A stretch of DNA of 14,719 nucleotides from Stephanodiscus triporus (taxonomy: Eukaryota > Bacillariophyta > Thalassiosirophyceae > Thalassiosirales > Thalassiosiraceae): contig JALLAZ010000517.1 of NCBI GenBank assembly GCA_036939755.1, positions 1 to 14,719 of the forward strand, written 5' to 3'. The position numbers and the translations under genes were made by a program. This document shows, piece by piece, positions 1-7,302 of the stretch (within the stretch, counting starts at the first letter, position 1; each line of letters starts with the position of its first letter). Under the pieces are notes generated by a model. That model had not been told where the DNA came from. It worked only from the letters and a program-made list of their open reading frames with translations, and did not search any database.

Positions 1-440
1 CTGTCCATTAGGTGCTGCAATCAAAGGCGCAACGAGTTTTTCCTGCCAAGGAAAATCACGATCTGTGCCATGACTTCATGTGCCTTTCCGGATGGCCAGT
101 TTGGATCGGCTCTTGTCGCACGATTCACTTTATTTAGCTGAGCAACCTTTGTGAAAGAAAGAGCGAATTGCATCATTGCTTTCTTGTTCTTCTTCACTGC
201 TGCTGCATGCTTCTGTCCTTCTGTTGTAGTCAGGTCGAATGCATCTTTCTCTTTCATCGGAAGTTCCTTATCGAAATCTGACGTGAAACACTCTTCAAGA
301 CCCAACATTGTTGCATGCGCCAAGAATTTGATCTTCCACATGAGATAACTGTCCCCTTTCTTTCCATCCCATTGCGGAGGCTTAGTGTTTCCAACGTTTG
401 AAACTTCAGTTCTCTCGTCGATCTCTTTGGCTCTTGCCAT
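1..440 (-). pseudogene. Ty1/copia-type Gag-like fragment (N-terminal part), broken
   Basis: The first ATG is at 440 (reading leftwards), giving a protein that begins MARAKEIDERTEV. The next block, with PPQWDGKKGDSY followed by LMWKIKFLAHA, has the pattern of the N-terminal Gag-like domain of copia polyproteins (a W-D-G motif, then a Y-x-x-W-K-x-K helix). In a working element this domain binds the element RNA and packages it in virus-like particles. The rest is helical and Lys-rich, ending at NWPSGKAHEV. Soon after that the frame reaches a stop near 21, but a different frame of the same strand stays open from about 80 to position 1, which suggests an indel near 65-80. Nothing of protease, integrase or RT lies on this strand here; those would be to the left of the window. 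The family assignment rests on motif likeness only. A host gene that captured a Gag domain is a less likely alternative. Confidence 0.55.
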
Positions 441-537
441 TGTTCCAACTCCACTGAAATACGGTGACCTCGTCACTTTTACAATGGTCTCCTTTCACCC
501 GCCTAAAGTAACTGCTGCAGCCTTGTGCTTTAAAGTA

Positions 538-889
538 TGTTGCGAGGATTAGATGCCCCAAAGTCTAATCAGTCTAAAGAGCTGTTGTGATCAATCAGAT
601 TCTTAATAGTTGTGAGCTCTGCTCAAGTTAAAATAATAAAAAAGAGTTTGCGTTGCAAACTGGGATTTAAATCCCAAAGTACTGAGTACTGAAGTTATGC
701 CTTCAGACTCAATTCTAACCCAAATGCCCCTAAGATAAAACCCTACTATCAGGGCAACCGTGCCTCACCCTAACTTGTAAAACCAGAAATAAAAAGTTGC
801 GTATCACTAAATAAGGGGAGCCCTCACATATGTATTGTATTTACTATGGTTAGTACTCTACACTAAATACTCTTAATACTTACATAACA
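538..889 (-). repeat. possible 5' LTR of the minus-strand copia-like element
   Basis: On the minus strand this stretch starts TGTTATGTAAG (at 889) and ends CGCAACA (at 538). The length of 352 bp, the TGTT...AACA ends and the position about 100 bp ahead of the Gag start all suit a copia LTR. Against it, the bases right after the 3' end on the minus strand (TACTTTAAAGC) are not an ordinary tRNA primer-binding site starting TGG, and no second copy of the repeat is in the window. The boundaries are therefore a guess from end sequences and spacing. The interior is AT-rich and holds the hairpin cluster at 645-706. Confidence 0.3.
645..706. repeat. cluster of perfect hairpins/palindromes
   Basis: Three self-complementary units lie end to end. 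The first is a 7-bp stem, AGTTTGC at 645-651 against GCAAACT at 655-661, with a 3-base loop. The second is a perfect 16-bp palindrome, TGGGATTTAAATCCCA, at 661-676. The third is a 6-bp stem, CTGAAG at 689-694 against CTTCAG at 701-706, with loop TTATGC. A short direct repeat, AGTACTG twice, joins the last two. On the minus strand the cluster is followed by a run of T (about 642-637), so it could be read as tRNA-like anticodon and T arms plus a polymerase III stop. No acceptor stem or proper A box can be built, so I do not call a tRNA. Confidence 0.6.
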
Positions 890-1486
890 ATATGTCTACG
901 TGCACTCTAAGATTCAGAAATAGTGCATCCAGGGAGTTTGCACAAAATGACAGACAACATTATTTCTCCCAGATTTGGGGGATAAGCTCTTTGCTTCAAT
1001 AAAGTGACATCGAAGCTTGGATGGTGAGATAAAAAATTTTTGATCAATTTGTATGTTTTTTTTTGTTTTGGGCACCTGTGGACAGCAATGGATGTTGCTT
1101 TGGCCAACATTGTTGATGATTGATGGCACGCGGTCAAGCAATATGTCAAAAAACAGAAGAAGCGGTATAGAAATGAATTATCAGCAGCTTTGTTTTATTA
1201 AATTTAGTAACACAAAGACACAAGGTTCTCAGCCAACCTCTTTTGCGGGCCAGCCGTACATTGGATTGAGTGTTGGAATCCTCAAATCCATGACGTAGGA
1301 GGGGCACATGCCTCACCATGGTGGTGATATTTGTGGGATGTATTGTGTCAGTGGACAGTGGGAGATGGAAATTAGACATACTATTCCAACTTATAGATAC
1401 TTAAATCCTATAGAAGGGGGGAGTTTTTTCATTACATATAACTTATGGTTAAGATGTTAACAAATGGCTTAACTTCATGTCAAAAC
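890..1486. other. stretch without a supportable gene
   Basis: AT-rich sequence with stops in all frames and only short ORFs. A run of nine T (about 1057-1065) and scattered plus-strand words (for example a block with A-M-D-V-A-L-A-N, then a Lys/Arg-rich helix around 1086-1190) could be a decayed transposase tail, but reading it needs frame changes and I cannot support it. No RNA gene was seen. Confidence 0.5.
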
Positions 1487-1783
1487 ACTCATCAGGGCAA
1501 ACCCACTTCTCCAGTACCCCTACAGATATTCTCACTTTTAGTTTACCTCACCAATTATTTCTAAGAGAAAATATTCCACCAGTTAGGGTGCTGCGGCTGC
1601 CCTGACCAGTTAGGGTCAATCAGGGTGCCTTGACCGGTAACGGGTTTGGGAGGAGGCAGGGCATTGGGTTAGCAATGGAAGTGAGGTGGTGAGGTAAACT
1701 AAAGGGGAGAATATCATTTTGACTTAAACAGAGGGGGAAATATCAGTGGGGGTACTGTTAAAAGGGGTGTGGCCCTGGTGAGT
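1487..1783. mobile_element. foldback / MITE-like inverted-repeat element
   Basis: The left arm (1487-1552) starts ACTCATCAGGGC and ends TTTAGTTTACCTCACC. The right arm (1688-1783) is its imperfect reverse complement: it starts GGTGAGGTAAACTAAA and ends GCCCTGGTGAGT. Alignment is near continuous apart from about 27 extra bases in the right arm, which look like a local duplication of a GGGGAGAATATCA-like unit. The arms enclose about 135 bp with its own short direct repeat (CCAGTTAGGGT, at about 1579 and 1606). There is no ORF inside. This is the architecture of a non-autonomous foldback or MITE-type DNA element. I see no clear target-site duplication outside the ends, so the exact borders and the superfamily are unknown. 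Confidence 0.6.
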
Positions 1784-1864
1784 ATAGGAACAGACGGAAG
1801 CAATCTACATGCACCTCTATCTAACCGCATCTGACACAAAACCAAATTAAGGTAATTCTTATCC

Positions 1865-2071
1865 TTAATCAAAATCAGAAGGTCCTTTTCCTGACACAGG
1901 AGGATAGACCACAACATCATTCAATGACAAAAAAGATTGCACATCATCCTTTTTGGCCTTGAAACCACATGGTGATTTCGTCACATTTGCACACACATAT
2001 AAATCATGATTGTCATGAGTGCCACATACCCACAAAGCCACCGCATCTACCTGGCTCACAATCCATGCCTC
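1865..2071 (-). CDS. unassigned open tail, possible 3' exon
   Basis: A minus-strand frame stays open from inside the GC-rich island at the right down to a TGA at 1865. Its last 68 codons look more protein-like than the arginine-rich shadow reading upstream. They include the block LWVCGTHDNHDLYVC, followed by a Lys-rich stretch and the end VVVYPPVSGKGPSDFD. A good splice acceptor (a TTTTCTGCCCAG tract, with the AG at 2073-2072) sits just before the chosen start and keeps this frame in phase 0. I found no matching donor that links it convincingly to the acidic ORF upstream. It may be the last exon of that gene, a piece of a decayed gene, or chance. I do not recognise a family, and I give no function. 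Confidence 0.25.
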   Translation of the reverse strand, partial: EAWIVSQVDAVALWVCGTHDNHDLYVCANVTKSPCGFKAKKDDVQSFLSLNDVVVYPPVSGKGPSDFD

Positions 2072-2265
2072 CTGGGCAGAAAATGCAGCTCGTGCTCGTA
2101 CTCTGATGCGCACATTACAAAGTAACATCACGTAAGTCCAAAATGTTTCGCCAACGAACTGCTCTCTCAGTCTCTCTAGCAGGCACGCATTGTTTTGGGG
2201 TTTGCGTTCCTTTTTGCACGGCCACCGACGGGTCGGACGCAAGGCTCGACGACCTCCCCTAGCAC

Positions 2266-3414
2266 TCAACGCCCGCCGCAATTCTCCCCAAACTTGGTAT
2301 TGGCGTCGCGCATCTTGTCGGACACCCCGCCGACGACGATGTCGTACGTGCCGATAACGGACGCGCGCCTGACCCGACGCCACAACATGCGCGTTAGGTC
2401 CTGGCACGTGCCGCTCGCCTCCTCCTGTATCGCGTCGAGGTACGAACAGCACAGCCCTCCTCCCCCGAGGCGGGCGAAGTCCTCGTCGTCGTAGTCCTCG
2501 TCCATGCTGCCCCTCCGTCCTCCTCCGGCGCCGGCGCCGCCGCCGTCGTAATAATCGCTCCGCCGCCGCCCCCGCCCCCCGTAGCCGCGGCCCGTCCTGT
2601 TCCCGGACGACTTGAGGACCGGCTCCTCCTCCGGCGCGTTCCCCCGCCGCCCGTGACGGGGGCCGTACCTCGCGGGATCCTCCTCCCCCGTCGACCAGGA
2701 GTAGTCCGTGAGGTCGTCGTTCGCGTAGTTGTCGTAGTCGTCGTCGTCGTAGTCGTCGTCGTAGTCGTAGTCGTCGTCGTTGTCGTCGACGAGGGACGAT
2801 CCCCTCGTGAGTAGGTCGTCGCATTCGTCGATCGACGATCCCGGCGTGAGGTCGTCGTCGGTCGTGTCCGCGTAACTCGACCTCGACGCGGCCGTCCCCT
2901 CGTCCCCCCTCCCCTCGACGTGCGAGTAGGGCGTCCCCCCCCTGGCGATGGCGAAATAATTTTGTCCGCGCGGGTGCGCCGCGTGTCCCGCTGTCGTGTC
3001 GTCGTCGTCGTCGTCGTCGATGGCGCCGCGTCCGCGGAGTGGTAGGGGCTTCTTCGATCGCGCCGTCGTGCATCGCGTCGTCGGACGACGACGCCCGCAG
3101 GGGGACGACGGCGCGACGACGGCGGTCGTCGCGCCGCGCGGCGGCGAGCTCTCCCCCCCCCCGCCGCCGCCGCCGCCGCCGTACGATAACGATAACGACG
3201 ACGGTACGACCAGGAGCAGCGGGGAGGGCCTGGCGCGGTCGTTCAGGCCCCCCGTGACCGACCTCGCCACGGGCCGTCCGCGCGGCTCGTTCATGCCCTC
3301 CTCCCCGAGCAGTCGATGTCGCGATCGTCGTTGTCGCGATGATCGAGGGGGGCAAGCGGCGGGGGGAGGCGGCTGCCTCGGGTTGGTATTCGGGGGGGAG
3401 GATGGCGATGGCAT
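2266..3414 (-). CDS. hypothetical acidic, low-complexity protein in a GC-rich island
   Basis: The first ATG in this frame (3414) gives 382 residues, beginning MPSPSSPPNTNP. The protein is mostly low complexity: Pro/Gly-rich at the N-terminus, a poly-Gly run near residues 77-86, a poly-Asp run at 133-139, a long Asp/Tyr-rich acidic tract at about 209-229, then Gly/Arg-rich repeats. Only the last 60 or so residues (around CCSYLDAIQEEAS and DLTRMLWRRVRRAS) look able to fold, probably as helices. No signal peptide or membrane segment is clear. Several overlapping frames on both strands are open because the DNA is so GC-rich. I prefer this one because its C-terminus has a balanced composition while the competing frames are arginine- or serine-repeat shadows. 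A TATA-like box lies about 150 bp upstream. Upstream reading frames with an earlier ATG (3731) could be a 5' exon. Function unknown. Confidence 0.45.
   Translation of the reverse strand: MPSPSSPPNTNPRQPPPPAACPPRSSRQRRSRHRLLGEEGMNEPRGRPVARSVTGGLNDRARPSPLLLVVPSSLSLSYGGGGGGGGGESSPPRGATTAVVAPSSPCGRRRPTTRCTTARSKKPLPLRGRGAIDDDDDDDTTAGHAAHPRGQNYFAIARGGTPYSHVEGRGDEGTAASRSSYADTTDDDLTPGSSIDECDDLLTRGSSLVDDNDDDYDYDDDYDDDDYDNYANDDLTDYSWSTGEEDPARYGPRHGRRGNAPEEEPVLKSSGNRTGRGYGGRGRRRSDYYDGGGAGAGGGRRGSMDEDYDDEDFARLGGGGLCCSYLDAIQEEASGTCQDLTRMLWRRVRRASVIGTYDIVVGGVSDKMRDANTKFGENCGGR
2729..2790. repeat. imperfect GTC/GTA trinucleotide repeat
   Basis: A run of GTC and GTA triplets on the plus strand. On the minus strand it is in frame as alternating Asp (GAC) and Tyr (TAC) codons, making the acidic tract of the overlapping hypothetical protein. 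Such runs change length by slippage. Confidence 0.8.
2998..3018. repeat. (GTC)7 microsatellite
   Basis: Seven perfect GTC units, read as seven Asp codons on the minus strand within the hypothetical acidic protein. Confidence 0.9.
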
Positions 3415-3565
3415 CGGGATGATGATAATATTATTACTTCTACCTTCGGTGCTGTACAACACGCCCGCCGATCGTTGTTGTTGTGATCGCGATCGTCTCT
3501 CATCTCATCATCATCGCGTCGTTCGTGCGATCGGTAATTTTTTTTTCGTCCGGGTCCCCCCGGGG

Positions 3566-3572
3566 TATATAA
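3566..3572. promoter_or_regulatory. TATA-like box in the divergent promoter region
   Basis: TATATAA on the plus strand (TTATATA on the minus) sits between the minus-strand acidic ORF (start 3414) and the plus-strand plastid-type exon (start 4104). Either strand could use it. Its distance to the minus start (about 150 bp) suits a promoter with a short leader; the plus-strand gene is over 500 bp away. On the plus strand only very short ORFs follow. The assignment is inference from sequence alone. Confidence 0.35.
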
Positions 3573-3952
3573 GTAAATTCTCGGGGCACACGGCACGTCC
3601 CGTGAAGATGGGAAAGCACATCGCCTCTTGTCTACGTCTAGTCTGCAGACTCTGAGAAATAATGGCGGCTGCCCCGGATGGTCGATGAGTGGGGTTGTTT
3701 CGTCTGTCTCTTCGCGGGCGAGTCTTATCATTGGAAGAAACGAAAAGCGATTTTGCTCTCTTAGATGATACGAACAGAGAAAACGAAAACGCGGCTGTGA
3801 TGTTGAGGCGCGGGCGGGGGGGAAAGAATAAAAATTAAATTATAATAATTACTAATTCCCACGCAAATTCAGTATCGCCATTATCGTGTATTCCCACCAT
3901 ACTTATTCAGAGTGAGTATTTCACGACAGGTATCTAGATACGTTCACTGACT

Positions 3953-3969
3953 TGACGTCATCTACGTCA
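3953..3969. promoter_or_regulatory. paired CRE / ACGTCA bZIP-type sites
   Basis: A perfect palindromic CRE, TGACGTCA, at 3953-3960 is followed after three bases by a half site, ACGTCA, at 3964-3969. They lie about 135-150 bp upstream of the ATG at 4104. In diatoms, TGACGT/ACGTCA motifs have been described as CO2/cAMP-responsive elements bound by bZIP factors in the promoter of a plastid carbonic anhydrase of Phaeodactylum. Control of the downstream exon by such a factor is inference. Confidence 0.4.
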
Positions 3970-4103
3970 CCGAAACGTATCTCCTCTGGTGTTCTTTTTC
4001 TGCGCATCACCCTGCATCAACTGACTGACGGCCTATCTACCAAATCGTACTGATGGACACAAAAAAAACACCGCGCAAATCAACCATTATCGTCAAAACC
4101 ATC

Positions 4104-4352
4104 ATGGCACGTTCCTTCCTCCCGTTCCTCCTCCTCGCCCTCGCCGGCGCCGCCGCGGGCTTCTTCGAGGCCGTCGCACCCCATCAGGAGGCCGCCGTCG
4201 TCCCCAACAACAACAGGGCCTTCGCCGGCGCCTCCTCCTCCTCCGATGCGCGCGGCGGCCGCCGCCCCTTCGTCGACGAGGGACTCGACAACCCCGACGT
4301 CGTCAGCGACATGAAGATCACCCCCAGCCGCAAGTGCGGTTTCTGCATGGGA
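4104..4352 (+). CDS. first exon of a probable plastid-targeted protein (gene appears interrupted)
   Basis: The start at 4104 is preferred over the in-frame ATG at 4053. It has a purine at -3 and G at +4, and puts a signal peptide at the very N-terminus: MARSF, then a hydrophobic core FLPFLLLALAGAAAG. The next residues, FFEAVAP, put Phe right after the likely cleavage point, as in the ASAFAP-type motif that directs diatom proteins into the four-membrane plastid. A Ser/Ala/Arg-bearing transit-like stretch follows, then a mature part ending SRKCGFCMG. At 4353 there is a strong donor (GTGAGT), and the sequence beyond turns T-rich and non-coding. The GFCMG end resembles the glycine-rich start of FUN14-type membrane domains, but too little is present to assign a family. 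I find no phase-0 downstream exon before the copia remnant, so the gene is either broken or has a long TE-filled intron. Confidence 0.55.
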
Positions 4353-4704
4353 GTGAGTCTTGGGATCCTTCGTCGTGCCGGGACCCATCCCGTTTTATAT
4401 TTGTTTTTTATTTTTTTTTTCACTTTCGTATCCATTGATAAGAGTACTTCGTAACACGCGCCCCGTTTTTTTCTCCCGTCGTAATCGTACGAACACTCCC
4501 TCCCCGAAGTGAGCCGGGCAGACGAATTGCCCGGTCTCCGGCCTCTAAATGGCCCGGGGAACATGCAATTCGTCGCATATTCGTCGGGTGGGGACCGCGG
4601 CCCGGACGCCGAGGTCGGGATCGAGATGGAGGGGCTTTTCACATCGTGACGCCCATCTGTCCGATCTCGATCGGGGGTTCGTCCGCGGTCCGCATCCCGA
4701 TTAA
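4353..4704 (+). other. intron-like or orphaned sequence between the plastid exon and the copia remnant
   Basis: It begins with the donor GTGAGT and a T-rich tract (about 4393-4421), then becomes GC-rich. A 7-bp hairpin, CCGGGCA (4514-4520) with TGCCCGG (4528-4534), and a 10-bp inverted repeat, GACGAATTGC (4521-4530) with GCAATTCGTC (4565-4574), are present. Candidate acceptors (AG at 4509 and 4521) run into stops at once, or soon after, in phase 0. No gene is supportable here; the GC-rich part may be old host sequence cut by the insertion. Confidence 0.4.
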
Positions 4705-6961
4705 TACCTTCGCCTCAATTCCAAGATTATCTTCGAACACGAAGGACAGTACCATAAAGGATTCCTCTCTAAGACGCCAGACGGTCCGTATTGTTTCATC
4801 TACAAATCGCATATCAACAAGAAACTACCTGACTGGTCGGTTCCGCTGCCCAACCTCACTACTACCTGGCAAGACTTGTGTATGGAAGGTATTTTGATAC
4901 CTGGTCATGCCTCGGGCAGTTTCCTTAGAGACCCTTCATCCGCTAACTTTGTCAGCGCCACCTCCCTTCTTCGTGACTGCCCTCGCTCCCTTCTTTCAGC
5001 CTTACATCCCACACACCCCGATCCGACACCTGGCTGGCAAGCTTCCGCGAAGAGAAAGACGGCATCAAGTCACAAGACACATACGATGTCCTCACCTTAG
5101 AACAATACAGGGCGTACAGGGAAAAAGGCGCTCCTCGTGCAATTCCAACGATGTGCGTCCTTACCATCAAACCCGACAAAATGTTGCGCCCTCATCGCGC
5201 TAAATCTCGCATCGTGGTCCTGGGTAACCATGAAGACCGCATTTGGACAAAGTCGGACAAATATGCCCCGGTTCTTCGTCCTGATACCCTTCGACTTATC
5301 GTCGGTATGGCCATTCAGCAACGTCAAACTCCAAAACAAGGTGACTGCAAAAACGCATTCTGTCAAGGTATTCTTCCGCCCGATGAAATCACGATTGTCA
5401 AACCTCCTCTTGGGGACCCTGATGCAAAGAAAGATGAATACTGGCTTCTCAAACGTACGCTGTACGGTCTGCGATGTAGCCCCAAACACTGGTACAACAA
5501 AATACGTAAGATCTTATCAAATCTTGGCCTACACCAAAATGCCTACGATCCGTGCCTCTTCAGCGGTCATATCGTTAACCCATCGGACTCCTCAGATTCT
5601 CCCATGTCTTCTCCTCTTACACTCGGCCTATACGTCGATGACTTCGTATATTTTTCGGATGATCCAGCGGTGGAAGCAAAATTCAAAAATTTACTCAAAC
5701 AATTCTCAACAGTTGACTTTATGGGCACCGTTGAATGGTTTCTTGGCACGCACTTCCATTGGTTGGTCTCCCCAAACATGGTCAAAGTACTTAGTCAAAC
5801 TGGGTTTGCATCTCACCTAGTCAAAGAAAACAACATTCATCTCTGCAACGTCACACCAGATGCAACTCCATATCGATCCGGCCTCCCGATCGATGCATGC
5901 CCCGAATCAGATGAGGATGAGACAAATCCTGCATTCATTGCTCGAAAACAAAAATACCAAAGTATCGTCGGTTCTATCGGTTGGCTGGCTCAATCTACTT
6001 GACCTGATCTAGCCCCATCTCATTCCTTCCTGTCTGCTTACTGCAACAAGCCTTCCCGCAGTCATCTCAATGTGGCTCTTTACGTCCTCCACTATATCCA
6101 CTCAACGATAGACTATGGCATCTCGTTTTCATCAGAAGAGACTGCCCCCCTCCATACCTACATGACCTTTCCTCATTTGTCTGACACAGAAGCGTACAAC
6201 GATGCTCTCCCCCCCCGTCCCGAACATCATCACCGGTTGACGACGTACAGCGACGCTTGTTGGCTATTAGGGAGGGTATTCAATTACCACTCTTCAAATA
6301 TCACAGTATGAGTGGTGCCATAATTTTTTGCTCTGGTGGCCCTCTCACATGGAAAACCGAGCGCCAAGAACGCACTTCTCTCAGCTCGTGTGAAGCTGAA
6401 ATCCATGCCACCAACATGGGTTCTCGCCTCACGGTCAACATGCGGAATATGATTCTCCATCTCCAATCCCTCGGCTATCCTATCGACGACGCAGATTCCG
6501 CCACGACAATTTACAACGACAATGATGCATGCGTCAAATGGTGCCACAACCTCACCACCAAAGGCAATCGCCACATTGAACACAGAGAAAATGCAACTCG
6601 CGAATGGGTTGCAGACGGTTCTCTCGTCGTTTCACATGTCAGTGGCAAATGCAATCCTTCTGACATCTTTACCAAGGAAATGCGCGATGGTGCTAACTTC
6701 CGCCGACTTCGCGATTCTTTCATGTCCCGGGCTTCAGACTTCCTCAAGAACATCTTTGTTTCTCTCGACCCCTCATCAGCACCAATCCATGACGTTGCGG
6801 CACAAACGGCAAACTATGTTTCATCCGCTTGTTCTGCTCTCCTCGACGTTCTGATTGTGCACCCCATTTCCCGAACGCGTGCTACTCTCTCCTGCCTCTC
6901 TTCCACTGGCAGATATATTTTATCACGTGTTACTCGAGGTCTTTCACGCAGGATCGTATGA
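4705..6961 (+). pseudogene. Ty1/copia pol remnant: end of integrase linker, reverse transcriptase and RNase H
   Basis: This is the C-terminal half of a copia polyprotein (RVT_2 type). The linker part (about 4723-5020) has an EHEG...YHKGFLSKTPDG block. The RT part follows, with KSRIVVLGNHEDR, QGDCKNAFCQGILPP, LLKRTLYGLRCSPKHWY and the catalytic YVDD at 5631-5642. RNase H has YSDAC and, later, LSSCEAEIHA and NRHIEHRE. The element cannot work as it stands. The frame shifts near 5020, there is an in-frame TGA at 6000-6002 where the reading otherwise continues cleanly, and a short deletion near 6255 removes the residues after YSDACW and shifts frame again. Gag, protease and most of integrase are missing, so it is 5'-truncated. 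Left border uncertain by about 20 bp. An Arg-rich tail ends at TGA 6959-6961, just before the polypurine tract. Confidence 0.9.
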
Positions 6962-6969
6962 GCGATCAT

Positions 6970-6977
6970 ATGGGGGG
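6970..6977 (+). other. polypurine tract of the copia element
   Basis: The sequence ATGGGGGG lies 9 bp after the pol stop and directly before TGTTAG. This is the expected place and form of the plus-strand primer site used in reverse transcription of LTR elements. Confidence 0.6.
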
Positions 6978-7200
6978 TGTTAGTATGATACTCCTACCAG
7001 TTATCGCTTACTACGTTTAGCTAGCTAAAACTAAGAGCTCATTACCTCTCACCTGCAGTAAATCGTAGATAAAATTATCTTGTATCTTGTGTAAGTAGGA
7101 TAGTACTACCTTACTGTACCTTTCGGATAGCATGTAGAGATGTTACCGGGCTCGTAGTAAAATCAGGATCTTTTGCCTGCATGCGAGGCAGGGCTCTTAA
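6978..7200 (+). repeat. 3' LTR of the copia remnant (right end unresolved)
   Basis: The LTR starts TGTTAGTATGATACTCC right after the polypurine tract. No 5' copy exists in the window to compare with, so the right end is not fixed. Possible ends in CA occur downstream, including AAACA at 7271-7275, which would give a 298-bp LTR ending about 28 bp before the ABC transporter ATG; the end given here is conservative. A small hairpin (TGCCT/AGGCA around 7174-7190) lies near the right side. An ATG at 7181 opens a short out-of-frame ORF that overlaps the ABC transporter start and could act as an upstream ORF. Confidence 0.55.
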
Positions 7201-7302
7201 ACCATCGTGGCCCAGGTCGCAGTCGGAACCACAGGAGAGGGCTTATTTCTCTCCTTCCAGGATTTTACCCAAACAGCACCGCAGTCGGGACCGGCAATCA
7301 TC

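Noticed and set aside
640..735. tRNA-like gene on the minus strand
   Set aside because: Anticodon-like and T-arm-like hairpins exist, but there is no acceptor stem, no D arm, and the T loop lacks the TTC consensus.
1053..1298. Possible piggyBac-type transposase tail
   Set aside because: The likeness (a D-V-A-L-A-N block and a basic helix) needs mixed reading frames and no catalytic residue is visible.
1865..3355. A 496-codon minus-strand ORF through the GC-rich island
   Set aside because: Most of it is runs of arginine, the typical out-of-frame reading of GAC/GCC-rich DNA, and it competes with a better frame. Only its last 68 codons were kept, as a doubtful exon.
2996..3655. A 219-codon plus-strand ORF beginning with a Ser run
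   Set aside because: It is the antisense of the (GTC)n and Gly/Pro repeats and changes character abruptly past 3400; a shadow of GC-rich sequence is more likely.
4646..5203. Several overlapping plus-strand ORFs of 74-98 codons
   Set aside because: They are alternate frames of the copia linker and RT segment, caused by its frameshift near 5020.
7207..7302. An N-terminal extension of the ABC transporter by 32 codons
   Set aside because: The extension would need a GTG start; the first in-frame ATG is at 7303, and nuclear genes of this kind start at ATG.
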